DNA of 64,000 nt from Candidatus Bathyarchaeota archaeon (GTDB taxonomy: Archaea > Thermoproteota > Bathyarchaeia > Bathyarchaeales > Bathycorpusculaceae): contig JAOAIX010000007.1 in the NCBI GenBank assembly GCA_026414485.1, positions 32,770-96,769 of the forward strand, written 5' to 3'. Both the position numbers and the translations under genes were made by a program. Below, piece after piece: positions 1 to 6,823 of the stretch. Position 1 is the stretch's first letter. Each line of letters starts with the position of its first letter. The notes below the pieces were generated by a model that saw nothing but the letters and a program-made list of their open reading frames with translations, ran no database searches and had not been told where the DNA came from.

Positions 1-2
1 AA

Positions 3-98
3 AACAGCGTGGAAGACATTCTAGAACAAGCCACAGACACCCAATCAGCACTGATCTTACTGGCACTTCTGAACCCAGTCGCGCAAGAAAAAGAATAA
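3..98 (+). CDS. C-terminal end of a gene cut by the window edge
   Basis: The third frame is open from the window edge to a TAA stop at 96-98 and encodes 31 residues, ending in NPVAQEKE. The acidic, leucine-rich tail looks like real coding sequence, and the other two frames do not give a better reading. Too little is left to assign a family. It converges with the minus-strand PIN gene, whose stop lies 29 bases further on. Confidence 0.5.
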   Translation, partial: NSVEDILEQATDTQSALILLALLNPVAQEKE

Positions 99-126
99 CC
101 ACCTTTCACACTCAAAACGTCAAAAC

Positions 127-570
127 TCACTTAGCCTCTAGTATTCCAAGAAACTCGCTCACTGATAATATCCGAGTTTTCTTATAACCGCCTATTTTGA
201 GCAGGTGCCTATCTCCGCTGACAATGTACTCTGCACCTGCCGCCAAGGCGCACTCGATAAACTTGTCATCTGCCTGGTGCTCCACAACAACACTAACGCG
301 CTTAGATACCTCAGCGAACCTGACAATTTTGAGCACAGCTTCAACAAGGTCTTTGTGACTCAAACCCGCAGCTTGATACACCTTTCTAAGCTTAGGATAG
401 TTCAAAACTTGACTAATTTCTCCAATGATCTCCTCAGACGCTAAAATGGCAACTTTGCCTTCTTCAGCCGCCTTTACGATTTCGGCAGGTTTTCCGCTCC
501 AAAGCAAAGCGGAAACCCAAACGTTAACGTCAAGAACTACTCTGGGCACGCGCTTCCTCGATGAAGGCAC
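127..570 (-). CDS. PIN-domain ribonuclease toxin (VapC-like)
   Basis: A 147-residue PIN-domain protein, probably the toxin of a type II toxin-antitoxin pair. PIN toxins are metal-dependent RNases. The expected acidic residues are visible: D14 in VVLDVN, E47/E51 in the helix after ILAS, D101/D102 in HQADDKF and D120 in VSGDRHLL. Length and motif order fit the 'putative toxin component, PIN family' group. It lies directly downstream of an AbrB-type antitoxin gene and overlaps its 3' end by 41 bases, so the two are co-transcribed and translationally coupled. The RNA target cannot be read from the sequence. Confidence 0.85.
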   Translation of the reverse strand: MPSSRKRVPRVVLDVNVWVSALLWSGKPAEIVKAAEEGKVAILASEEIIGEISQVLNYPKLRKVYQAAGLSHKDLVEAVLKIVRFAEVSKRVSVVVEHQADDKFIECALAAGAEYIVSGDRHLLKIGGYKKTRILSVSEFLGILEAK

Positions 571-790
571 CGATGTCCTCCTCCGAAAGCCCCAACTGCC
601 GAACCTTGCTCCAAACTGGCTTCATGGCGTCTTCAAAAGACTTATCCACAATCTTCTTGAGCACAACTGTGTCGTCAATGGCTATGGCTAAGATTTTTTC
701 GCCCTTCTTTAGGCTGGCTGCCCTGCGCACGTTAGCCGGGATGACCACTTGACCTTTGGAGGAAACCTTGGTTGTTGACGCTTCAACCAC
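530..790 (-). CDS. AbrB/SpoVT-type antitoxin and autorepressor
   Basis: An 86-residue protein with an N-terminal swapped-hairpin AbrB/SpoVT DNA-binding domain (residues about 6-50, containing KVSSKGQVVIPANVRR) and a C-terminal helical tail that in this family binds and blocks the PIN toxin. An ATG at 817 is in frame, but the TATA-like element at 824-830 would place the transcript start near 802, downstream of that ATG. I therefore prefer the GTG at 790, preceded by GGTGG seven bases upstream. The gene precedes and overlaps the PIN toxin gene. A 7-bp inverted repeat between TATA box and start suggests that the antitoxin represses its own operon. Confidence 0.8.
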   Translation of the reverse strand: MVEASTTKVSSKGQVVIPANVRRAASLKKGEKILAIAIDDTVVLKKIVDKSFEDAMKPVWSKVRQLGLSEEDIGAFIEEARAQSSS

Positions 791-807
791 GCTCTCACCA
801 CCAAACA

Positions 808-830
808 GTAAGAACATTCTTACTTATAAC
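808..830 (-). promoter_or_regulatory. TATA box and inverted-repeat operator of the AbrB/PIN operon
   Basis: On the minus strand TTATAAG (824-830) is followed by GTAAGAA-2 nt-TTCTTAC (808-823), a perfect 7-bp inverted repeat around a two-base centre. It lies exactly between the TATA box and the predicted transcript start. This is the position expected for an autorepressor site. Confidence 0.5.
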
Positions 831-940
831 CTTAATGCAAACCACCTCACAAAAAGCACCAAACCGCCAAAAACACACAAAAACATCAAAACCCAACAAC
901 CAGAGAAGACGCTATACTGAAGTTTTAACAGATTTGCCTA

Positions 941-998
941 GTTTCCTTGCAAGCCCCAGCAAGGAAACTCCGAATAGGGGTCTCAAGGAGTTTCCTTG
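941..998 (+). repeat. Three-arm, mutually exclusive hairpins
   Basis: GTTTCCTTGC (941-950) is the perfect complement of GCAAGGAAAC (959-968), giving a 10-bp stem with an 8-base loop. The overlapping arm CAAGGAAACTCC (960-971) is also the perfect complement of GGAGTTTCCTTG (987-998), giving a 12-bp stem with a 15-base loop. The two hairpins cannot form together. This could be an attenuator-like switch, a repeat remnant or a terminator. No intact gene follows closely, which argues for a remnant. Confidence 0.45.
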
Positions 999-1015
999 AA
1001 AGCGACAGATAATTT

Positions 1016-1210
1016 TTGAATTCTCGCTGCAACATAGTCTCAGGTGAAATCGCATTGGTTAATCTTGTTGATGATTGGGAAGCGCTGGAGGAGTACGCAG
1101 GCGAAAAGCAAGGCTTCTACCAGCTCTTAGGCGTGGACGGCACCATAGAAATCCAAGACGGCATAGTATGCGTTGGCAAACGTGCTGGTGCCCTTTACCT
1201 TCGGCGCTGT
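1016..1210 (+). pseudogene. Possible remnant of a coding region
   Basis: The frame from 1016 to about 1210 has coding-like composition (GEIALVNLVDDWEALEEYAG, then DGTIEIQDGIVCVGKR) and then turns into low-quality sequence before its stop at 1273. I do not recognise a family. Together with the opposite-strand fragment at 1259-1345, it suggests that this roughly 550-base stretch between the toxin-antitoxin pair and the flavodoxin gene holds decayed genes. Confidence 0.25.
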
Positions 1211-1258
1211 ATCTGTTTTTGTAGTTATCTATTATTGTTTTTTCCTCGAAGGCTTCCA

Positions 1259-1345
1259 TTAATTTTTAGGTGAAACCTCAAGCTTGAAATCACCAGCAAA
1301 ATACACTCTCATGCTGCCCTTGCCCTCGTCGCATGTTTTGATGAA
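1259..1345 (-). pseudogene. Possible C-terminal gene fragment
   Basis: On the minus strand an open frame ending in a TAA at 1261-1259 encodes a coding-like tail (KGSMRVYFAGDFKLEVSPKN). No plausible start or intact upstream part exists, because the frame runs into the promoter of the flavodoxin gene. It looks like the surviving 3' end of a lost gene. The family is not recognised. Confidence 0.25.
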
Positions 1346-1384
1346 CCAAAGATTATTTAAGAGAAACAAAACAGATAGCCAACT

Positions 1385-1789
1385 ATGAAACCCTGTATAG
1401 TGTACTTTTCAAGAACTGGAAACACTAAGCGCATGGCAGAAGCCATTGCTGAATTAACAAAAGCGCCCATGTTTGACCTCACCTCTTCCGACCCCTCAGT
1501 TGTAGCAAACTATGACTTTCTCTTCATAGGCACGCCCGTGGAGGGTTTTAGACCCGCAAAAGAAACCATGAAATTCGTTGAGCGCCTGCCCAACGCTGAA
1601 GGAAAGAAAACTGTTTTGTTCTGCACCTACATGCTCTTTAAAGGCGTTACATTTAGCACCTTGGAGAAAGCGCTTACAAATAAAGGCTACAAGTGCATCT
1701 TGAAAGTTTCAAAGAAAGGCTTAAGACCAAACAAACCGGCAGATTTTTCACAGTGTATAGATGAAATCAAAAAAGCCCTCATGAAGTAA
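1385..1789 (+). CDS. Flavodoxin-like protein
   Basis: A 134-residue flavodoxin-fold protein. The phosphate-binding loop for FMN is visible at the end of the first strand, SRTGNT at residues 9-14, followed by the usual helix. GTPVEGFRPA near residue 60 is the second flavin-facing loop. It probably carries low-potential electrons in the cytoplasm; the partner enzyme is not identified. A TATA-like ATTATTTAAG lies about 30 bases upstream of the ATG, so the mRNA has little or no leader. It stands alone, transcribed toward the small cysteine protein and aldolase genes. It could instead be a flavodoxin-like quinone or iron reductase domain. Confidence 0.8.
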   Translation: MKPCIVYFSRTGNTKRMAEAIAELTKAPMFDLTSSDPSVVANYDFLFIGTPVEGFRPAKETMKFVERLPNAEGKKTVLFCTYMLFKGVTFSTLEKALTNKGYKCILKVSKKGLRPNKPADFSQCIDEIKKALMK

Positions 1790-1892
1790 CCTGAAAATTA
1801 CCTACACGCACTCTTTTTTGCTACCGAGCTCAAGAGGAGCCTCATTTAAAAAACGCTTATAGCCTTGCGCAGACAATATCCCACGATGTAAA

Positions 1893-2117
1893 ATGTCCAT
1901 CGAAGGGTTCACTGAGTACAAAGCAAGAGAATTCTGTAACGACGTAAAATGCCCTGTCCAACAAACACTAAATGCTCTGAAAGACAAGCCTGACGCCTAC
2001 GAATTAATCAGGCAAACCTGCCGCACCGCATGCCGTTACTCTACATGGCAGTTTCACCATTGGCTTATCGAAAAAGGTTATCTAATTGTAAAGCCAAAAG
2101 AGACCACGGAGCGATAA
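1893..2117 (+). CDS. Small conserved cysteine-rich protein
   Basis: A 74-residue protein with four cysteines arranged as CNDVKC near residue 16 and CRTAC near residue 43, followed by an aromatic stretch (YSTWQFHHWLIEKGYLI). I believe similar small proteins occur in other archaea, but I cannot name the family. The cysteines suggest metal or Fe-S binding. Its stop is two bases before the ATG of the LsrF-like aldolase, so the two genes are very likely co-transcribed. No function is assigned. Confidence 0.65.
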   Translation: MSIEGFTEYKAREFCNDVKCPVQQTLNALKDKPDAYELIRQTCRTACRYSTWQFHHWLIEKGYLIVKPKETTER

Positions 2118-2119
2118 AA

Positions 2120-2917
2120 ATGGACTGGGGAATGAAAAACCGATTATCCCAACTAATCCAAAAAGACGGAAAAGCCCTTTTCTTGCCGATTGACCATGGT
2201 TACTTCCAAGGACCAACACACCGTTTAGAAAAACCAGGCGAAACCATAAAGCCAATTTGGCAATACGCCGACGCCCTCATGATGACCCGCGGCGTTTTAA
2301 GAAACTGCATCGACCCTGCAATTTCTAAACCTATAATCCTGAGAGTCTCAGGAGCAACAACAGTCGTCGGAGAAGACCTTGCCAACGAAAACCTCGTAAC
2401 ATCCATCCAAGAAATCATACGCCTCAACGCCAGCGCCGCCTCAATGTCCGTCTTCATCGGCAGCAAATACGAACACCAAACCCTCTCCAACCTAGCCAAA
2501 CTCGTAGACCAATGCGAAGACTACGGCATCCCCGTCATGGCAGTCACCGCAGTCGGAAGAGAACTGGAAAAACGTGAAGCTAGATTCCTAGCACTAAGCT
2601 GCAGAGTAGCCGCAGAACTAGGCGCACGTGTAGTAAAAACATACTACTGTAAAGAAAAATTCGAAAAAGTTGTAGACGGCTGTCCAGTCCCCGTCGTGAT
2701 CGCCGGTGGACCCAAAACAGAAACCCAACAAGAAGTCTTCGACTTCGTTTACGACGGGATCCAAAAAGGCGCCATCGGAGTAAACTTGGGCAGAAACATC
2801 TGGCAAACCGAACACCCCGTAGCAGCCATACGAGCCATACGCGCAATCATCCACGAAAACTTTGACGCAAAAGAAGCCAACAACCTCTACGAGCAAATAA
2901 AAGCTGAAAAACCCTAA
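2120..2917 (+). CDS. LsrF/DeoC-type class I aldolase or thiolase
   Basis: A 265-residue TIM-barrel protein closely resembling E. coli LsrF (3-hydroxy-5-phosphonooxypentane-2,4-dione thiolase): DWGMKNRLSQ at the start, then FLPIDHGYFQGPTHRLE, LRVSGAT, GSKYEHQ, VVKTYYC and GVNLGRNIWQTEHPVA. The Schiff-base lysine is K173 in VKTYY. The ATG at 2120 is chosen because homologous sequence begins there; an upstream in-frame start would overlap the preceding gene. No other lsr (autoinducer-2) genes are present, so the physiological substrate is uncertain. Archaeal relatives act in aromatic amino acid precursor synthesis (ADH synthase) or as fructose-bisphosphate aldolases. The next gene is an alcohol dehydrogenase, which may share the pathway. 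Confidence 0.85.
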   Translation: MDWGMKNRLSQLIQKDGKALFLPIDHGYFQGPTHRLEKPGETIKPIWQYADALMMTRGVLRNCIDPAISKPIILRVSGATTVVGEDLANENLVTSIQEIIRLNASAASMSVFIGSKYEHQTLSNLAKLVDQCEDYGIPVMAVTAVGRELEKREARFLALSCRVAAELGARVVKTYYCKEKFEKVVDGCPVPVVIAGGPKTETQQEVFDFVYDGIQKGAIGVNLGRNIWQTEHPVAAIRAIRAIIHENFDAKEANNLYEQIKAEKP

Positions 2918-2951
2918 AGCCTTCCTTTTCTCTTTTTGCTCTGGTGATTTT

Positions 2952-3980
2952 TTGCTCGTTGCCATGTACTACAACAACAACGACGTCCGAATACAAGAGG
3001 TGCCCACACCCCAAATAAGCGACGACGAGTTGCTGTTGAAAGTTATGGCTTCAGGAATCTGCGGCAGCGACGTCACAGAATGGTACCGTGTCCCCAAAGC
3101 ACCCAAAGTTTTAGGCCACGAAGCCACAGGCATAATCGCCCAAGTCGGCAAAAACGTCACCAAATACAAAGTTGGCGACCGAGTTTTCGTTTCACACCAC
3201 GTGCCCTGCAACAAATGCCGCTACTGCCTAAGAGGTCATCACACCGCCTGCGAAACCCTACACACCACAAACTACTACCCAGGCGGCTTTGCCCAATTCA
3301 TACAAGTACCAAAAATCAACATTGAAAGCGGCGTGTATAAACTTCCAGACGACATGTCTTTTGAAGAAGGCACCTTTATTGAACCTTTAGCCTGCGTCAT
3401 CCGAGGGCAACGTCTTGCAGCAGTCAAAAAAGACGAAACCGTACTAATAATCGGCGGTGGACTCGCCGGTATCCTGCATACCCAACTTGCAAAAAACAAA
3501 GGCGTAACCAACATCATAGTAGTTGACGTGAACCCCTCCAGATTAAAATTAGCCGAAAAATTCGGTGCTAACCACACAATCCCCGCCACAGAAAACTTGC
3601 CGCAAAAACTCAAAGAAATAAACAGTAACCGCCTAGCTGACCAAGTGATAGTCTGCAGCGGAGCAACAGCCGCATCCTTAAACGCTCTGAGCTGCGTAGA
3701 CAAAGGCGGAACCATCCTCTTTTTCGCCGTCCCTGACCCTACAGTGAAAATCCCCCTGCCCATAACCGACTTTTGGAGAAACGAAATCACCCTAAAAACA
3801 AGCTACGGCGCCGCGCCACAAGACCTAGAAGAATCCCTCTCTCTTTTAGCTGCCAAGAAACTAAACGTCCTAGACATGATCACGCACCGCCTTAGCCTCC
3901 AACAAGCTGCCGAAGGCTTCAAACTTGTAGCCACAGCAGGCGAATCCCTCAAAGTAATTTTGGAACCCAACAGACCCTAA
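2952..3980 (+). CDS. Zinc-dependent medium-chain alcohol/polyol dehydrogenase
   Basis: A 342-residue MDR-family NAD(P)-dependent dehydrogenase. Catalytic zinc ligands are visible at C37 (GICGSD) and H56-E57 (GHEA), with a further acidic ligand in FIEPLACV. The structural zinc site is C86, C89, C92 and C100 (CNKCRYC...TAC). The Rossmann motif is IIGGGLAG. It resembles threonine, sorbitol or butanediol dehydrogenases; the substrate cannot be decided. The start is a TTG at 2952 just after GGTGA; an ATG at 2964 is an alternative. It follows the aldolase gene by 34 bases in the same direction, suggesting an operon that handles a sugar-like intermediate. Confidence 0.85.
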   Translation: MLVAMYYNNNDVRIQEVPTPQISDDELLLKVMASGICGSDVTEWYRVPKAPKVLGHEATGIIAQVGKNVTKYKVGDRVFVSHHVPCNKCRYCLRGHHTACETLHTTNYYPGGFAQFIQVPKINIESGVYKLPDDMSFEEGTFIEPLACVIRGQRLAAVKKDETVLIIGGGLAGILHTQLAKNKGVTNIIVVDVNPSRLKLAEKFGANHTIPATENLPQKLKEINSNRLADQVIVCSGATAASLNALSCVDKGGTILFFAVPDPTVKIPLPITDFWRNEITLKTSYGAAPQDLEESLSLLAAKKLNVLDMITHRLSLQQAAEGFKLVATAGESLKVILEPNRP

Positions 3981-4064
3981 AAACGACGCCGCCTCAACAA
4001 ACTAGCCCTAAGTCAAACTTTAACCCTTGACAGTTTAAGACACTCCACTTCACTGCAGCAACAA

Positions 4065-4075
4065 TTATTTATAAC
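4065..4075 (+). promoter_or_regulatory. TATA box of pyrI
   Basis: TTATTTATAAC lies about 35-45 bases before the pyrI ATG and is followed at 4096 by GAGGAAC, a plausible ribosome-binding site. pyrI therefore has its own promoter, separate from the dehydrogenase upstream. Confidence 0.5.
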
Positions 4076-4109
4076 CAAACCAGACAATTCACTGTCGAGG
4101 AACATTCTA

Positions 4110-4586
4110 ATGTTAGGCGTTGACAAAGAAGTTCGTGTATCAAAAATTAAAGAAGGCACCGTTATTGACCACATCAACGCGGGATACGCCTTAGACGTCG
4201 TAAAAATTCTGGGAATCACAGGCCACGAACGTCAAGTTATGACCATCGCCATTAACGTACCCAGCAAACGCATACACATCAAAGACCTTGTCAAGATTGA
4301 AGGACGCGTACTCAACAAACAAGACGTAAACCGCATCGCGCTAGTGGCTCCAAGAGCAACCATAAACATAATCAAAGATTACAAAGTTGTCGAAAAACTC
4401 GAAGTCAAATTGCCCAGCACTATAGAAGAGATCGTGAAGTGCATAAACCCAACATGTATTAGCAACGCCGGCGAACCCATCAACTCAAAATTCTACGTGG
4501 AAAACGAAGAACCACTGATGCTCAAATGCCACTATTGCGGCTACATTCTAGAAAAACCTGATGTATTAAGACAGTTTCTCACCTGA
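4110..4586 (+). CDS. pyrI: Aspartate carbamoyltransferase regulatory subunit
   Basis: A 158-residue PyrI. It binds the nucleotide effectors (CTP, ATP) of aspartate transcarbamoylase, the first committed step of pyrimidine synthesis. The N-terminal effector-binding domain includes the typical IKEGTVIDHI and a GYALDVVKILG helix. The C-terminal zinc domain has C111, C116, C140 and C143, the four expected ligands that contact the catalytic chain. Unusually, it is not next to pyrB, which lies 32 kb away on the other strand. It has its own TATA box. Length is normal for the family. Confidence 0.95.
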   Translation: MLGVDKEVRVSKIKEGTVIDHINAGYALDVVKILGITGHERQVMTIAINVPSKRIHIKDLVKIEGRVLNKQDVNRIALVAPRATINIIKDYKVVEKLEVKLPSTIEEIVKCINPTCISNAGEPINSKFYVENEEPLMLKCHYCGYILEKPDVLRQFLT

Positions 4587-4651
4587 AACACTTCAGTTTA
4601 TAAGCGCCCTCTTTTTGTCTTAAAAATTACATTCTATTCAGCAGTCAAAGA

Positions 4652-5119
4652 TTAACGCGAAGCTGCTGCCACATCTTCAGAGCTTAATTCTTCAAAAGCA
4701 ACTTTCAGCAACTGCTTAAAATAGCGTTCACCCAAGATTTCCCCTTCACTTAAGGTGTCCAGACTATACACCGCGGGGCACTCGCTGGTTATTTTAAACG
4801 TGTATTTTTCATTATCCGTTGTCAGTTGAAAAGGATAAAATTTACAAATCAAAGGTCTATGCACGTATATACTACATTGATTGTTTTTGTGGAAAACGCA
4901 TTTTTTTGTTACAGCGTTTTTATTCATCTCATATACATATGGCGATTTACCCTTAACAGAGTAGGCAAACTTTAGTATAGGTTGCCGTGTATATTGCGCG
5001 ATACGCTGCGCGTCTTTCGCCGTAAGCAGAATATGCCGCGTTTTTTGCTCTGTATCGCCGCAGCATATACCGCAATTATCACATTTGAAAACAACCGCCT
5101 TAGGATACTCAATGTTCAC
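4652..5119 (-). CDS. YkgJ-family cysteine cluster protein
   Basis: A 155-residue protein of the YkgJ type, a family thought to bind zinc or an Fe-S cluster through a conserved cysteine set. The N-terminal group is C13, C16, C19 and C20 (CDNCGICC). Further cysteines follow in KKCVFH, NQCSIY, LICKFYPF and SECPAV, the standard family order. The biochemical role is unknown. It begins with GTG 29 bases after the MazG-like gene and is probably transcribed with it. It converges with pyrI. Confidence 0.8.
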   Translation of the reverse strand: MNIEYPKAVVFKCDNCGICCGDTEQKTRHILLTAKDAQRIAQYTRQPILKFAYSVKGKSPYVYEMNKNAVTKKCVFHKNNQCSIYVHRPLICKFYPFQLTTDNEKYTFKITSECPAVYSLDTLSEGEILGERYFKQLLKVAFEELSSEDVAAASR

Positions 5120-5148
5120 CTTTAGTCACACACACTGTGGGTTTTCCT

Positions 5149-5463
5149 TCAGAGCTGTTTGCTTCTATGTCCCTCGCCGTACTGGTACGGTCTGCCAAGG
5201 TTTTTGCTGAGTTTCCACTGAAACATATCATCCATATTAACATCCGGACACGCCAAGCGACTTGCATCCAAAATGTAAAATATAGTGTCAATGAGCTCTT
5301 CAGCAATTTTCTCTTGACTTTCTCCTTTTTTCCACGCGTCGCTAGCTTCACCTAACTCAATAAAGGCGAAAAGAAGTTTTTTGGGGACATCTTCAGGTTT
5401 ATTGTAGAAACCTTTGCTCACGACAAGCCTCTCAATTTCTTTTTTCATGTCTTCCAGATGCAC
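5149..5463 (-). CDS. MazG-like nucleotide pyrophosphohydrolase
   Basis: About 104 residues of the all-alpha NTP pyrophosphatase (MazG-like) superfamily. It carries the paired acidic helices FIELGEASDAW and IAEELIDTIFYILDASR, whose E and D residues bind magnesium, and a C-terminal KLSKNLGRPYQYG tail typical of these small enzymes. They hydrolyse nucleoside triphosphates to monophosphates, often as housecleaning. An ATG at 5514 is in frame, but a TATA box at 5523-5530 would start the RNA near 5501. I prefer GTG at 5463, nine bases after CGGAGG. It is followed by the cysteine-cluster gene. Confidence 0.75.
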   Translation of the reverse strand: MHLEDMKKEIERLVVSKGFYNKPEDVPKKLLFAFIELGEASDAWKKGESQEKIAEELIDTIFYILDASRLACPDVNMDDMFQWKLSKNLGRPYQYGEGHRSKQL

Positions 5464-5522
5464 GGTCACTTTCCTCCGGAGCTCTAATAAACCGTTTCTT
5501 TGTTCGGAAAACATGCATCCCG

Positions 5523-5530
5523 TATATAAG
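5523..5530 (-). promoter_or_regulatory. TATA box of the MazG-like gene
   Basis: The minus-strand element CTTATATA (5523-5530) is a good archaeal TATA box. Its spacing predicts a transcript start near 5501, which excludes the ATG at 5514 and supports the Shine-Dalgarno-preceded GTG at 5463. Confidence 0.5.
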
Positions 5531-5585
5531 GGTAAGGTCGATTACGCATTCTAAACAATTTCAAAAGTGTGATCCTGCCAGTCAA

Positions 5586-6023
5586 CTAATTTGACTTTTT
5601 TGAATTAGACGACTTTGACCTTTTTGAAGCAACATAATCTTTTACCATTTGAAGATGCTCAAAAGCCAATGGTGGCAAAGCATTTAAGCTGAAAATTTTG
5701 ATCTCCGAGACTTCACTTTCCTGGCGCTTTATTTCTCCCCCAATTTTTTTCACCACAAAACATGCAGGGCAATAATCGTACTCAAAACCATCTTGGGCGC
5801 CCTTCTCGTGGTACTCACCCAACTTTTTGATTATCACCACGTCAAGCCCCGTCTCCTCTTTCACTTCCCGCAGTATGGTCTGCTCCGCTTTTTCTTCAGG
5901 TTCACATCTGCCGCCAGGCAAAGCCCAAAAACCCACAAAAGGCGGAGTAGCACGTTTTACCAGCAAAATCTTGTTTCTTGGATATGGTATTATAGCTGTT
6001 GCGGTTTTACCTGCGTACTTCAT
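5586..6023 (-). CDS. Nudix hydrolase
   Basis: A 145-residue Nudix enzyme that hydrolyses nucleoside diphosphates linked to another moiety. The complete Nudix box lies at residues 38-60 (GGRCEPEE, then REVKEETGL), matching GX5EX7REUXEEXGU. The upstream strand LVKRATPPFVGFWALPGG is typical of ADP-ribose pyrophosphatase or MutT-like members. The C-terminal tail is rich in Ser, Lys and Asn and probably disordered. Substrate unknown. It is in the same orientation as the MazG-like gene, another nucleotide-cleaning enzyme, but 72 bases separate the two and the MazG-like gene has its own promoter. Confidence 0.9.
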   Translation of the reverse strand: MKYAGKTATAIIPYPRNKILLVKRATPPFVGFWALPGGRCEPEEKAEQTILREVKEETGLDVVIIKKLGEYHEKGAQDGFEYDYCPACFVVKKIGGEIKRQESEVSEIKIFSLNALPPLAFEHLQMVKDYVASKRSKSSNSKKSN

Positions 6024-6139
6024 TTAAACCATAAGAGGAAACACGTTTTAAGAGATAATTGTTTCGCATCACAACTCCTACTGGAACGTATTGAACAGTA
6101 AAATTAAAAAGAAAAAGTAATTATTTGCTGGAAAACGTT

Positions 6140-6709
6140 TTACTGTTTCAGAAGCTTACCGTTTTTGGTGGGTACAAAAACTGCAGCGGCAACTGCCGTC
6201 GTCCATAAACCGTTTTTATCGCCAATAGCCGTCTGAGTAATGTTGGTGGTTTTGATGATCAACCCGCTGGTTTTGAAAAGCTGCTTGCGTTCATCCCAAG
6301 CCGTCGCCGGATCAAATTGAATTCCCATAGTCGTTGCCAGCATAGTAGCCGCCAAGTCTTCTGCATAGTCACCTGCAGTTTCATCTGTTTGCCCAAAGGA
6401 GTGGTGCTCTGAAAGGTAGCCGTACTGGTTTTTGCCCGAAGGAATCGCGACGCCAATGGAGGAAGCAACGAGCCGGTGCGGTTCATTTGTTGCGTTCCGA
6501 GCTATTACGACAAAGGTTATCTCTCCAGGCTGGACAAGTTTCAAACCCTTCTCACGTGGAAGCATTTCACATCCAGGTGGTATTATGCTTGAAACACTCA
6601 CAAGATTGCAGTGTTGAATCCCAGCATCTCTTAGGGCAAGCTCAAAAGACTGCAGTTGCTCTTTATGTTTACCAACACCTTTTGTCAGGAAGAAGTATCC
6701 AGGTATCAT
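6140..6709 (-). CDS. pdaD: Pyruvoyl-dependent arginine decarboxylase
   Basis: A 189-residue proenzyme that cleaves itself to form a pyruvoyl group and then converts arginine to agmatine, the first step of archaeal polyamine synthesis. The self-cleavage site is the serine pair S40-S41 in [13 protein letters not shown], matching the known VSS-I-PP context. [14 protein letters not shown] and the acidic EDLA helix fit the family. Length is slightly above the roughly 160-190 usual. It is a single gene, divergent from orc1, with a 114-base AT-rich gap between them. Confidence 0.92.
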   Translation of the reverse strand: MIPGYFFLTKGVGKHKEQLQSFELALRDAGIQHCNLVSVSSIIPPGCEMLPREKGLKLVQPGEITFVVIARNATNEPHRLVASSIGVAIPSGKNQYGYLSEHHSFGQTDETAGDYAEDLAATMLATTMGIQFDPATAWDERKQLFKTSGLIIKTTNITQTAIGDKNGLWTTAVAAAVFVPTKNGKLLKQ

Positions 6710-6823
6710 TGTCGATTCGGAATTACAGTTTACAGAATGGATTTATTAGGCTTTTGCTTCTAAACAGTTAATTACATCTCCAATTTAAAAAATGAGTTGC
6801 AACCTGTTTGAGGATGAAAAAAT

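Noticed and set aside
772..999. Plus-strand frame of 75 codons over the AbrB promoter
   Set aside because: It is made of low-complexity Lys/Thr/Asn/Gln codons over an AT-rich gap and overlaps the antitoxin start; no start signal.
2030..2119. Longer N-terminus of the LsrF-like aldolase
   Set aside because: It would overlap the preceding small gene by 88 bases, and family similarity begins only at the ATG at 2120.
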